Of a stretch of 64,000 nt of DNA, positions 43,472 to 51,384 are shown piece by piece. The notes below the pieces were generated by a model, which was not told the DNA's origin, made no database searches, and saw nothing but the letters and a program-made list of their open reading frames with translations. Made by a program: the position numbers and the translations under genes. The stretch covers positions 186,001 through 250,000 of the forward strand of contig JAGCNW010000016.1 of assembly GCA_017645785.1 (NCBI GenBank). Direction: 5' to 3'. This DNA is from Treponema sp. (GTDB taxonomy: Bacteria > Spirochaetota > Spirochaetia > Treponematales > Treponemataceae). Position 1 is the stretch's first letter, and the number at the start of each line of letters is the position of its first letter.

Positions 43472-44491
43472 TTACCAAGAGAATTTCGCCGAAAGCTCCA
43501 AGTCCACGTAAACTATTTGGTCGCCGGCTTCTGTGTTTGAAATTTTTTTGTACTTTTCGCCGCTGTCAGCCTTTCCGTACATGCTTCCATGAGTTTCGCC
43601 GGTAAAGACAAATGTCGTCGTCTGGCAAAGCGAAAAGAATTTTTTAATTTTAAATTCGATTTGGGCGCTTTGCCTAAAGGCGTAAAAGGCCGTTATGGCC
43701 ATGTCAAAAAAATATTTGCTGTTGGTGTTGTGGGTGTCGTAGTCAAAGAAAATGTATAGCGGCGAAACTTCCGTAGTCGCGGTGATGGCAAGCCAATTCG
43801 TAGGCTCAAAGCGGGCTCTGATTCCTGCCCAAACAAAAAGATTGTAGGCTTCGTAGTCGATTATAGTTTGTCCGTTGTAGTCGATAAACGTCCTGTTTGC
43901 GACGTCCGACCAAGACGCCCTTGTCCTTTGGGACGGAAGATAGTTCCCGTAATATCCTATTCCGTTCCTGCCTTGAAAATTCATGTATTGCGCGTTGAAC
44001 GAAAGAACCGGCGCCAGCGTCAAAAAGCTTGTCGGCTTAAAATTGACCGCCGTCTGCAATTCCAAGTCAAAGCCAGCGATTCCGGCGGCTGTGGAATTTA
44101 AAAAAAGTGAATGTTCGGAGTAATCAGTTTTTGTCGTCGTGTCGCCGTTCCCGTAAGCGATGTCGTTGAGCCAGTCAGAGTCGGTCAAGCGTCCGCTTCT
44201 TGCGGGGATAAAAAATTTGCTCAAAAAATTAATTTCAAAGCGATTGTGCCGCGCTCCGATGTTGGCGCCAATATACCAAACGGGGAGCATGTCGTAAACA
44301 AGTTCGCTAAGTTTGTATAGTCCGTCGCCTGACGATTTATTATGCCAAACAATTTCTTTGCACTGGCCAAGGCGGGCGCCAAAACGAGGCTCCGCGCTAA
44401 AAGTCCAACCGCGTTTTTCTTGCGCCGACAAGGGAATGGCCGCGCATAGCGACAAAAAGATTGAGGCGAAAAAAACGGCGGATTTTTTCAC
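43472..44491 (-). CDS. Omptin-family outer-membrane protease
   Basis: A protein of 339 residues with a signal peptide ending in LSAQ near residue 24. The mature chain is a beta-barrel with many aromatic residues and ends in Phe-Ser-Trp. The omptin catalytic site is conserved: 'TDSDW' gives the Asp104-x-Asp106-Trp pair (Asp83 and Asp85 in OmpT) and 'DYDTH' gives the Asp252-x-His254 pair (Asp210 and His212). 'YSEHSLFLN' and 'LTLAPVLSFNAQY' also fit. Omptins cleave between basic residues and in pathogens cut host peptides or plasminogen. The start is a GTG overlapping the rluA-like stop (TAGTG). It is about 25 to 40 residues longer than enterobacterial omptins. Confidence 0.78.
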   Translation of the reverse strand: MKKSAVFFASIFLSLCAAIPLSAQEKRGWTFSAEPRFGARLGQCKEIVWHNKSSGDGLYKLSELVYDMLPVWYIGANIGARHNRFEINFLSKFFIPARSGRLTDSDWLNDIAYGNGDTTTKTDYSEHSLFLNSTAAGIAGFDLELQTAVNFKPTSFLTLAPVLSFNAQYMNFQGRNGIGYYGNYLPSQRTRASWSDVANRTFIDYNGQTIIDYEAYNLFVWAGIRARFEPTNWLAITATTEVSPLYIFFDYDTHNTNSKYFFDMAITAFYAFRQSAQIEFKIKKFFSLCQTTTFVFTGETHGSMYGKADSGEKYKKISNTEAGDQIVYVDLELSAKFSW

Positions 44492-45264
44492 TATTCGCTT
44501 CCTTCCAAAGAAACTGCGCCTTGCAAGGGATCCACGCCAAAAAGTTTTGCAAGCTGCTTGCGGGTGACTTCCAAATCCTTGGGGTAGGGCGCCTCAAATT
44601 GGACGGCGGCGTTTGTGGTTGGATGCGTAAAAGAGATTTTCCAGGCGTGCAAGGCAAGGCGGTTTATCAATGGCCGCTCCATCTCCAAGTCGCCGTTCCA
44701 GCGCTTTTTTAGTTCCGAAAGGTAAACGCCCCTTTGGTTTCCGCTGTAAAGGGGGTCGCAGACAATCGACAAATTGTTGGCGCTAAGGTGCGCGCGAATT
44801 TGGTGGGTGCGGCCTGTGAGCGGCTTAGCTTCCAGCCAAGAAAATGGCCCGCAGGCGCCGATGAATCTAAAGTCGGTGACGGATTCTTTTCCGTGCGTTT
44901 TGTTGACAACAGTTCTGTGGCGGGCGTCTCCGTCCGGCATTAGGGGGAGCGTCACTTTAAGGTCGGACCAAAGGGGCCGGCCGCGAACCAAGCAGTGGTA
45001 AATTTTATGGACTTTTCTTCCGGCGAACTGGTCGCAAAGATTTTTGTGCGCGGCTTCGTTCCGAGCGTATACTACGATTCCGCTAGTGTCTTTGTCGATT
45101 CTGTGGACGGCAAAAAGCTTTCCAAATTCTTCTTGGGCGATCAAGTCCAAGCGGGGCGCTTCCTCGTCGTAGCGGTCGGCGGCAACGCAAAGGCCGCTTT
45201 TTTTGTTCAAAACAATTATATCGTCGTCGGAGTAAATGACGCTGTAATTTGGAGTTGCTTTCAT
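44491..45264 (-). CDS. RluA-family 23S/tRNA pseudouridine synthase
   Basis: A protein of 257 residues, catalytic domain only (no S4 domain). 'IIVLNKKSGLCV' is followed by 'FAVHRIDKDTSGIVVYAR', which holds the catalytic Asp, then 'KPLTGRTHQIRAHLSANNLSIVCDPLYSG', the second conserved motif. It should convert specific uridines of rRNA or tRNA to pseudouridine; target not determined. TATAAT or TATACT lies 4 to 9 bases before the ATG with no RBS. The stop overlaps the omptin GTG, so the two genes form one operon. Confidence 0.92.
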   Translation of the reverse strand: MKATPNYSVIYSDDDIIVLNKKSGLCVAADRYDEEAPRLDLIAQEEFGKLFAVHRIDKDTSGIVVYARNEAAHKNLCDQFAGRKVHKIYHCLVRGRPLWSDLKVTLPLMPDGDARHRTVVNKTHGKESVTDFRFIGACGPFSWLEAKPLTGRTHQIRAHLSANNLSIVCDPLYSGNQRGVYLSELKKRWNGDLEMERPLINRLALHAWKISFTHPTTNAAVQFEAPYPKDLEVTRKQLAKLFGVDPLQGAVSLEGSE

Positions 45265-45333
45265 AACGATTATAGTATAGAATAAAACGCAACTAAAATC
45301 AATTTTTTTTGTCTAATTTTATAGAGGAAAAGA

Positions 45334-47016
45334 ATGTCTTCATTGTATAAAGAATTTTTGGAAGAGCCGCGCGAGTTCAACGGCTACGAGGATCTTAAAG
45401 AACATTTCAAAATCAAGATTCCTGCAAACTTTAACTTTGCATACGACATCGTAGACCGCTATGCAAATGACGAGCCTAACAAAAGGGCGCTTGTTTGGTG
45501 CGACGACCGCGGCGAAGAAAAGATTTTCACCTTTAAGGAAATTTCCGACATGTCAAAAAAGACGGCCAACTTTTTGACCGCCCACGGAATCCGCAAGGGC
45601 GACTCGGTTATGTTGATCTTGCGCCGCCGCTACGAGTTCTGGCTTTTTATTTTGGCCTTGCACAGAATCGGAGCGATTGCCGTTCCCGCGACTGTAATGC
45701 TCCTCAAAAAAGACTTGGAGTACCGCAACAGCGCCGCTTCTATTAAGATGATCGTTTCTGTCGAGGACGACAAGTTGATGAAAGAAATCGAGGCGTCGCT
45801 TCCCAAGTCTCCGACTGTTCGCAATTTGGTTACGGTTGGCGGCGACAGGCCGGGCTGGGTCAACTTTCACCGCGAGTACGAATTTTGCCTTCCGATTTTT
45901 GAGCGCATCAATGGTTCCGAGGGAACGACAAACGACGACATCATGCTTTTGTATTTTACAAGCGGAACGTCGGGCTATCCAAAAATGGTCGGCCACAATT
46001 TCCTTTATCCGTTGGGCCACATCGTCACGGCAAAATTTTGGCAGAACGTTGTTGAGGACGGCTTGCATTTGAGCATCGCCGAAACCGGTTGGGGCAAGGC
46101 TGTTTGGGGAAAACTTTACGGCCAGTGGATTGCCGGCAGCGCGGTCTTTGTTTACGACATGGATTCCTTTAAGCCTGACTTGGTTCTCCAAAAAATCGCG
46201 CATTACAAAATCACAACTTTCTGCGCGCCGCCTACGGTTTACCGCTACTTGATTCGCCAAAACCTTTCCAAGTACGATTTGTCTTCGCTAAAATATTGCG
46301 TCACCGCCGGCGAGGCTTTGAACGCCGAAGTTTACAACCGCTTTTACGAGCAAACCGGAATCAAAATGTTTGAGGCTTACGGTCAGACAGAAGCCACCGT
46401 CATCGTCGGAAACTTTCCCGGAATGGAGCCAAAGCCAGGCTCGATGGGAAAACCCGCTCCCGGCTACGACGTTCGAATTTCAAAGCCCAACGGCGACACT
46501 TGCGGCGTGAACGAAACAGGCCAAATTGTAATCGACGTGGAAAAATCTCACCCGCTTGGACTTTTCTCCGGCTACTACAAGGACGTTGTTCTTACGGCGG
46601 AGGCTTTTGACAACGGCCTTTACCACACCGGCGACACAGCCTACATGGACGAGGACGGCTACATTTGGTTTGTAGGCCGCGCGGACGACATTATAAAAAG
46701 CTCAGGCTACCGCATCAGTCCCTTTGAGGTCGAAAGCGTTTTGCAGCAGCACGCCGCCGTTTTGGAATGCGCCGTCACCGGCGTTCTTGACCCCAAGCGC
46801 GGCCAGCTTGTAAAGGCGACGATTGTTTTGAACAAGGGCTTTGAGCCGACAAAGCAGTTGGAAATTGAGTTGCAGGAATTCGTAAAGAGCCAAACGGCGA
46901 GCTACAAGTATCCGCGCATCATAGAGTTTGTCGAAGAGCTTCCAAAGACGATAAGCGGAAAAATCCGCCGCGTCGAGATCCGCGAAAAAGACAATAAAGA
47001 TAAGGAAGAACTGTAG
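45334..47016 (+). CDS. Acyl-CoA synthetase of the acetyl/medium-chain type (AMP-binding)
   Basis: A protein of 560 residues. The N-terminus 'YEDLKEHFKIKIPANFNFAYDIVDRYA' is typical of medium-chain and aryl acyl-CoA synthetases. P-loop 'LYFTSGTSGYPKMVGH', motif 'FEAYGQTEATVIVGNFPG', 'GLYHTGDTAYMDEDGYIWFVGRADDIIKSSGYRISPFEVESVL' with the hinge Asp and Arg, and the catalytic Lys in 'LPKTISGKIRRVEIRE' near the C-terminus. It probably activates acetate, butyrate or benzoate-like acids. Different subfamily from the gene at 2.1 kb. GAGG lies 8 bases before the ATG. Confidence 0.9.
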   Translation: MSSLYKEFLEEPREFNGYEDLKEHFKIKIPANFNFAYDIVDRYANDEPNKRALVWCDDRGEEKIFTFKEISDMSKKTANFLTAHGIRKGDSVMLILRRRYEFWLFILALHRIGAIAVPATVMLLKKDLEYRNSAASIKMIVSVEDDKLMKEIEASLPKSPTVRNLVTVGGDRPGWVNFHREYEFCLPIFERINGSEGTTNDDIMLLYFTSGTSGYPKMVGHNFLYPLGHIVTAKFWQNVVEDGLHLSIAETGWGKAVWGKLYGQWIAGSAVFVYDMDSFKPDLVLQKIAHYKITTFCAPPTVYRYLIRQNLSKYDLSSLKYCVTAGEALNAEVYNRFYEQTGIKMFEAYGQTEATVIVGNFPGMEPKPGSMGKPAPGYDVRISKPNGDTCGVNETGQIVIDVEKSHPLGLFSGYYKDVVLTAEAFDNGLYHTGDTAYMDEDGYIWFVGRADDIIKSSGYRISPFEVESVLQQHAAVLECAVTGVLDPKRGQLVKATIVLNKGFEPTKQLEIELQEFVKSQTASYKYPRIIEFVEELPKTISGKIRRVEIREKDNKDKEEL

Positions 47017-47021
47017 AAAAG

Positions 47022-47155
47022 ATTGCCGCGTATGTCGCTCCGCTCCATTTTGATATAGGAAGCGATTCAACTGCGCTCTTGACAGAGCGCTGACAATCAA
47101 GCGCGGCAATGACAGTCAATGTGTCATGTTCGGGCTTGACCCGGACATCTAAAAT
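47022..47155. repeat. Mosaic palindromic repeat, inverted copy of the one at 22.6 kb
   Basis: Contains GATTGCCGCG...CGCGGCAATG as outer inverted repeat, the AGTTGAAT/GCGCTC segments of the 22.6-kb copy in reverse, and 47116-47149, the reverse complement of 22677-22708 (TCGGGCTTGACCCGGACA). Module order is reversed compared with the copy at 22.6 kb. Confidence 0.8.
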
Positions 47156-48045
47156 AACTTTAAGGCGGCGAGTTCGTTGAGAACTTGCCGCTTGTTTTTT
47201 GTCCACTCAGGCGCGAGCAAAATCTTTTTTGGACCGTCGCCGGTCAAGCGATGCACGACCATGTCAGGCGGCAATAGCGGAACTATCTTTTTTAATAATT
47301 CAAAATATTTCTCTTTTGCAAGGCATTCAAATTTGCCCGCCCGCCATTCCTTTTCCAAATCGGTTCCGGCCAAAACGTACAAGACCGTAAATTTTATTCC
47401 GTCCGAGCCTGCGGCGACAACGCGGCGGACTGACTCAAGCATGTCGTCGTCGCTTTCTCCGGGCAAGCCCAAAATCAATTGAGTAACGATGTGGATGGCG
47501 GGGCATTCTTTTTTTAGCGCCGCGACCGCCTCGTAGTAAACGCTTGTGGCATATCCGCGCCGCATCCAGTCCGCCGTTTTTTGGCGAGCGGTTTGAAGGC
47601 CCAGCTCCACGGTGACAAAAGTTTTTTGTGACAGTTCCTTTATTACTTCTAGAATTTCAGGACCAAGGCAGTCGGGCCGCGTCGCTATGTCCACGCCCAC
47701 AATGTCAGGGGCGGCGAGAGCGTCCAAATATTTTTGTTTTAGAACGAGCGGGTCGCCATAAGTGTTGGTGAAGTTTTGGAAATAGGCGATGTAGGCGGGG
47801 GCCGCGTTGCCGCCGCGGCCTAACGCTTTTTTGCGCACAAAGATTTTGGCAAGCTCTAGCTGTTCCGCGATTGGAAGATTTTTTGGCGGAATGAAGTCGC
47901 CGCTACCGTTTGCCGAGCAAAAGACGCAGCCGCGCGTGTCCAGCGTTCCGTCGCGAGTAGGGCAGGTACAACCCGCGTCGACGGCCAGCTTGTAAACCTT
48001 GCGGCCAAATTTATTTTTGTAAAAATCAGAAAGGGTTATGGGCAT
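47149..48045 (-). CDS. Radical SAM protein of the TIGR01212/YhcC family
   Basis: A protein of 298 residues. The cluster-binding Cys are in 'GCTCPTRDGTLDTRGCVFC', where the first Cys is followed, 13 bases of codons on, by CxxC as in YhcC-like radical SAM enzymes. 'PAYIAYFQNFTNTYGD' and 'VELGLQTARQKTADWMRRGY' are family blocks, as is 'VVHRLTGDGP'. These are predicted radical SAM proteins of unknown substrate, thought to act on tRNA or in ribosome-related processes. The ATG at 48045 lies 6 bases after a TACCAT box and has no RBS. Its promoter shares an unusual upstream box and spacer palindrome with those at 43.4 and 50.2 kb. Confidence 0.88.
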   Translation of the reverse strand: MPITLSDFYKNKFGRKVYKLAVDAGCTCPTRDGTLDTRGCVFCSANGSGDFIPPKNLPIAEQLELAKIFVRKKALGRGGNAAPAYIAYFQNFTNTYGDPLVLKQKYLDALAAPDIVGVDIATRPDCLGPEILEVIKELSQKTFVTVELGLQTARQKTADWMRRGYATSVYYEAVAALKKECPAIHIVTQLILGLPGESDDDMLESVRRVVAAGSDGIKFTVLYVLAGTDLEKEWRAGKFECLAKEKYFELLKKIVPLLPPDMVVHRLTGDGPKKILLAPEWTKNKRQVLNELAALKLF

Positions 48046-48051
48046 AAGCTG

Positions 48052-48082
48052 ATGGTAGCGCGTTTAACGCGCTTTTGCTATA
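48052..48082 (-). promoter_or_regulatory. Promoter with spacer palindrome (2 of 3)
   Basis: On the minus strand TATAGCAAAA (48082-48073), the perfect 15-bp palindrome GCGCGTTAAACGCGC (48072-48058), then TACCAT (48057-48052) and 6 bases to the ATG. Confidence 0.55.
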
Positions 48083-48091
48083 GGGGAAAAA

Positions 48092-48169
48092 TTAACGATT
48101 TTGTGGAATTTTACGCTTGTAAATTTAACGATTTTGAGGTAAAATATCGTTATAAAATTAACGATTTTG
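48092..48169 (+). repeat. Three TTAACGATTTTG repeats at exact 33-bp steps
   Basis: TTAACGATTTTG occurs at 48092-48103, 48125-48136 and 48158-48169, each start 33 bp after the last. They lie upstream of, within and downstream of a TTGTAA-17-TAAAAT promoter (48117-48122, 48140-48145) of the ATPase gene. Repeats spaced by three helical turns on one DNA face are typical of a cooperative binding site. In the reading frame they would encode a KINDF or KFNDF motif every 11 residues, so an extended protein is also possible. Confidence 0.65.
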
Positions 48170-48177
48170 GGGTTTTT

Positions 48178-49509
48178 ATGACTTTTAGACGCAAAATCTA
48201 TGATAAATTCATTGATTGGAAGAGAGAGTCAAACGGCAAAAGCGCTTTGCTTGTGGAAGGAGCGAGGCGAGTCGGCAAATCTACGATTGTCGAAGAATTT
48301 GCAAAAAACGAATACAAGTCCTACATTCTCATAGACTTTACAAAAGCGCCGCAGGAGGTTTTTAAACTTTTTGACGATGTCTCCGACTTGAATTACATTT
48401 TCATGCGGCTTCAAATCATTTACAAAAAAGACCTTTACGAGCGGAAGAGCCTTGTCATTTTTGACGAGGTTCAATTTTGCCCAAAGGCTCGTCAGGCCAT
48501 AAAACATCTTGTCGCCGACCATCGATATGACTATATGGAAACCGGCTCCCTGATTTCCATTCGCAAAAATGTTAAAGACATTCTCATTCCAAGCGAAGAG
48601 CGGCCGATTCAAATGTATCCAATGGATTATGAGGAATTTAAGTGGGCGTTGGGTGACACCGTTACGATAAAATTTTTGCGCGAGGCTTTTGAAAAGCGCA
48701 AGCCGTTTGGCGACGATTTAAACCGAACGTTAATGCGCGACTTTAGGCTTTACATGCTTGTTGGCGGAATGCCAAAAGTTGTGAGTACGTATTTGGAAAC
48801 AAACAATATGCGTCTTGTGGACGAAGAGAAGCGTGACATTCTGCGCCTGTATGAATCTGATTTTATGAAGATTGACTCAACGGGCAAGGCGGCGCTTTTG
48901 TTCAACTCAATTCCGTCGCAATTGGAGAAGAACGCTTCGCGGTATCAAGTTTCTTCGGTTTTGGAAAACCAGCGCAATTCAACCGTTCTTGAACTCATCG
49001 CGGAAATGGAAAGTTCCAAGACTGTCCTTGTGTCTTATAAATCCAACGACCCAAACGCGGGCCTTGCCAGAACAAAAGATTTGGAAAACTTCAAGCTTTT
49101 TGTATGTGACACAGGCTTGTTCACAACTATGCTTTTTTTGGACAAGGATTTTACCGAGAACGTAATTTATGAAAGACTTTTGAGCGACAAACTTTCTGTA
49201 AATCTTGGCTATCTTTATGAAAATGTCGTCGCTCAAATTCTAAAGGCAAACGGAAACTCGCTTTTTTATTATGCGTTTTTGGATGAAAAATCGCGGCACA
49301 ATTTTGAAATTGATTTTTTGCTCGCAAGAAAAAACAAAGTTTGCCCTATAGAAGTGAAGTCTTCCGGCTACAAAACCCACGCTTCGCTTGACGCGTTTTG
49401 CGCAAAATACTCGTCTCGGATTTTGGACAAGTATCTTTTGAACACAAAGGATTTGGGCAAAGACAAAGATGTGTTGAGCCTTCCAGTTTATATGACGATG
49501 TTTCTGTAA
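48178..49509 (+). CDS. AAA ATPase with DUF4143 domain
   Basis: A protein of 443 residues. Walker A 'VEGARRVGKSTIVEEFA' (residues 22-38), Walker B 'YERKSLVIFDEVQFCPKARQAI', and 'YDYMETGSLISI' (sensor), the profile of the ATPase family found with DUF4143. The C-terminal 150 residues include 'NFEIDFLLARKNKVCPIEVKSSGYKTHASLDAF', which is a PD-(D/E)XK-like nuclease pattern (Asp, Glu-x-Lys) as usual in DUF4143 proteins. The role of these proteins is unknown; they are abundant in gut anaerobes and often accessory. I chose the ATG at 48178, the family start; the frame continues upstream through the 33-bp repeats. Confidence 0.85.
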   Translation: MTFRRKIYDKFIDWKRESNGKSALLVEGARRVGKSTIVEEFAKNEYKSYILIDFTKAPQEVFKLFDDVSDLNYIFMRLQIIYKKDLYERKSLVIFDEVQFCPKARQAIKHLVADHRYDYMETGSLISIRKNVKDILIPSEERPIQMYPMDYEEFKWALGDTVTIKFLREAFEKRKPFGDDLNRTLMRDFRLYMLVGGMPKVVSTYLETNNMRLVDEEKRDILRLYESDFMKIDSTGKAALLFNSIPSQLEKNASRYQVSSVLENQRNSTVLELIAEMESSKTVLVSYKSNDPNAGLARTKDLENFKLFVCDTGLFTTMLFLDKDFTENVIYERLLSDKLSVNLGYLYENVVAQILKANGNSLFYYAFLDEKSRHNFEIDFLLARKNKVCPIEVKSSGYKTHASLDAFCAKYSSRILDKYLLNTKDLGKDKDVLSLPVYMTMFL

Positions 49510-49515
49510 ATTAGT

Positions 49516-50151
49516 TCATTCTTTTATAAAGCCTTTTTGGATTCCGACTGCGATGTTCTTTTGAACCCATTCCCAAACGCGCGGCATGTTTTCTTTTAAA
49601 GGGCCGATGCGTTTTTCAATCATCGCGACTGTCGCGCCGGCTTCGGCCCACGTTCCGCCTGTTGTGGAAAGCGAGTTGTTCAAGAAGGGCTCCAAGCGGT
49701 CCATGCAATTTGCGTAGCGGGATTCGGGCGATTTAAATTCCTCAAACTCGTTCCAAAGCGCGCGGAGCTTTCGCGCGATGTCGTCGGGCAGCTGGCCGAA
49801 CAATTTTTGCGCGGCTTCTTCTTCCCGTTCCTCTTTGCCGACATTCGCCGCGGCGTCGTAGGCAAAAGTGTCGCCCGCGTAGATTTCAACCAAGTCGTGC
49901 GCAAGGCAAAGAAGCGCCGCTTTGCGTTCGTCAACTTCGTCCGAAAAATATTCTTTGAACAAAAGCGCCATCAGCGCGATTCGCCAAGAGTGCTCCGCGT
50001 CGTTTTGCGCGCGCGAACCGTCGGCGATTTTTGTCCTACGGGCGATCGAGTCCATCTCTTCCGCCAGCGCTGTGAACTTTAAAAGGCTGTCCAAGCGGCC
50101 GTCTCCTGACGGGGTAAAAGTTGAGATGATTTCTTCAAATGATTTTTGCAT
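49516..50151 (-). CDS. HD-domain nucleotidase/hydrolase (YfbR/HDDC2-like)
   Basis: A protein of 211 residues. HD metal-site residues: His in 'NDAEHSWRIALMALLF', the His-Asp pair in 'CLAHDLVEIYAGDT', and Asp in 'YANCMDRLEPFLNN'. This is the order found in 5'-deoxynucleotidase YfbR and human HDDC2, which remove phosphate from dNMPs. Substrate not proved. The start ATG at 50151 lies 6 bases from a TATAAT box, so the transcript is probably leaderless. It is divergent from the broken symporter gene. Confidence 0.85.
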   Translation of the reverse strand: MQKSFEEIISTFTPSGDGRLDSLLKFTALAEEMDSIARRTKIADGSRAQNDAEHSWRIALMALLFKEYFSDEVDERKAALLCLAHDLVEIYAGDTFAYDAAANVGKEEREEEAAQKLFGQLPDDIARKLRALWNEFEEFKSPESRYANCMDRLEPFLNNSLSTTGGTWAEAGATVAMIEKRIGPLKENMPRVWEWVQKNIAVGIQKGFIKE

Positions 50152-50157
50152 AATGGC

Positions 50158-50188
50158 ATTATAACGCGCTTCGCGCGATTTTTCTATA
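50158..50188 (-). promoter_or_regulatory. Promoter with spacer palindrome (3 of 3)
   Basis: On the minus strand TATAGAAAAA (50188-50179), the 15-bp near-palindrome TCGCGCGAAGCGCGT (50178-50164), then TATAAT (50163-50158) and 6 bases to the ATG at 50151. Confidence 0.6.
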
Positions 50189-50198
50189 GGAAATTTTC

Positions 50199-50227
50199 TT
50201 GACAAGCGTTCCCTTTGCCCGTATCCT
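50199..50227 (+). promoter_or_regulatory. Promoter of the symporter pseudogene
   Basis: TTGACA (50199-50204), 17 bases, TATCCT (50222-50227). Confidence 0.55.
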
Positions 50228-50243
50228 ATAAACGAGAGAACTT

Positions 50244-51349
50244 ATGAACGCGTCGACAATAATTGAACAATTGGACAAGATTTTGTGGGGCTGGCCGCAG
50301 ATCATTCTTTTGCTGGGCACCCATCTTTTTATGACTTTTAAAACCGGCTTTGTGCAAAAGGACATCTTTAAGGCCATAAAGCTTTCGGTCACCAAAGACC
50401 CAGACGCGCCGGGCGACGTTTCGCAGTTTGGCGCGCTTACAACCGCTCTCGCCTCGACTGTAGGAACGGCCAACATCATCGGAGTTGGAACGGCAATCGC
50501 GCTTGGCGGGCCTGGAGCGGTTCTTTGGATTTGGTTCACCGGCGTTTTTGGAATTGCCACAAAGTACGCCGAAACCATAATCGCTCTAAAGTACCGCGTA
50601 AAAAGCCAGGACGGCACGATGCTCGGCGGCGCGATGTACGCGCTGGAACGCGGGCTAAAGCTAAAATGGCTTGGAATTGTCTTCGCATTTTTGGCGGCGC
50701 TCTGCGGCCTTGGCATAGGCTGTTCCGTTCCGGCGAACGCAGTTGTGTCGACAGTAAAGGAAAACCTTAACGCGACCGGAACTTACGGCCAAGTCCTCAC
50801 TTATGTCATCGCAGTTATTCTTTGCGTTTTGGTCGGAGTGGCGATCATAGGCGGCGTAAAGTCAATTACAAAAGTGTCCGAAAAACTCGTTCCCTTTATG
50901 GCGATTTTTTACGTGCTTGGCTGCCTTATAATATTGATAATGAACGCCGACGTTATGGCGCAGACAATCTCGACGATAGCTTCAGCGGCATTCACTCCCC
51001 GCGCGGCTGGAGGCGGCTTTATCGGAAGCACGATAGCCTCCGCCTGCAGGTTTGGAATCGCGCGCGGACTTTTTTCAAACGAATCGGGAATGGGTTCCGC
51101 TCCGCTTGTCGCCGCCGCCGCCCAATCGCGCAACCCCAAACGGCAGGCTCTTTGGCGGAACTAAAGTTCATCTGGAACATCGCTGACATCCTTAACGGCC
51201 TTATGTCGATTCCCAACATCGTCGCGGTCCTGCTCCTTTCCGGAGTCATCGCAAGCGAAACCAAAAAATACGCCGGAAAGCATATCGACGATTTGGACGA
51301 GTCGGAAATTCCGGTCGTCAAAAATTCGCGCAGGGGCGTCATCGGGTAA
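50244..51349 (+). pseudogene. AGCS symporter gene with internal out-of-frame deletion
   Basis: The first 300 codons encode a normal N-terminal and central part of an alanine/glycine symporter, with 'TTALASTVGTANIIGVGTAIALGGPGAVLWIWFTG' and 'FGIARGLFSNESGMGSAPLVAAAAQSRNPKRQAL'. After codon RQAL (51152) the sequence jumps to the last part of the gene (LAELKFIWNIADILNGLMSIPNIVAV) in another frame, and the reading frame of the first part stops at 51164. Compared with the intact paralogue at 27.9 kb about 115 residues are missing. The join is at GCAGGCTCTT (51143-51152), a 10-base sequence that can occur at both sides, so a microhomology deletion explains it. The 306-residue product would lack several membrane helices and the C-terminus. 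Confidence 0.85.
51143..51337 (+). repeat. 195-bp direct repeat, left copy (symporter 3' end)
   Basis: Matches 58927-59121 without gaps and with six mismatches by my count. Both copies encode the symporter C-terminus. They bracket the accessory segment of about 7.6 kb. Confidence 0.9.
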
Positions 51350-51384
51350 GGGACGTCTCATTTTTTTTTCGCTAATTTTTTTTG

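Noticed and set aside
48092-48169. Three equally spaced repeats as a CRISPR array
   Set aside because: The repeat is only 12 bases, spacers are 21 bases and contain promoter elements, and there are no cas genes.
49250-49509. DUF4143 C-terminal nuclease pattern as part of the same system as the three nuclease-like genes
   Set aside because: The ATPase gene has its own promoter with different repeats, host-like surroundings, and lies outside the 195-bp repeats.
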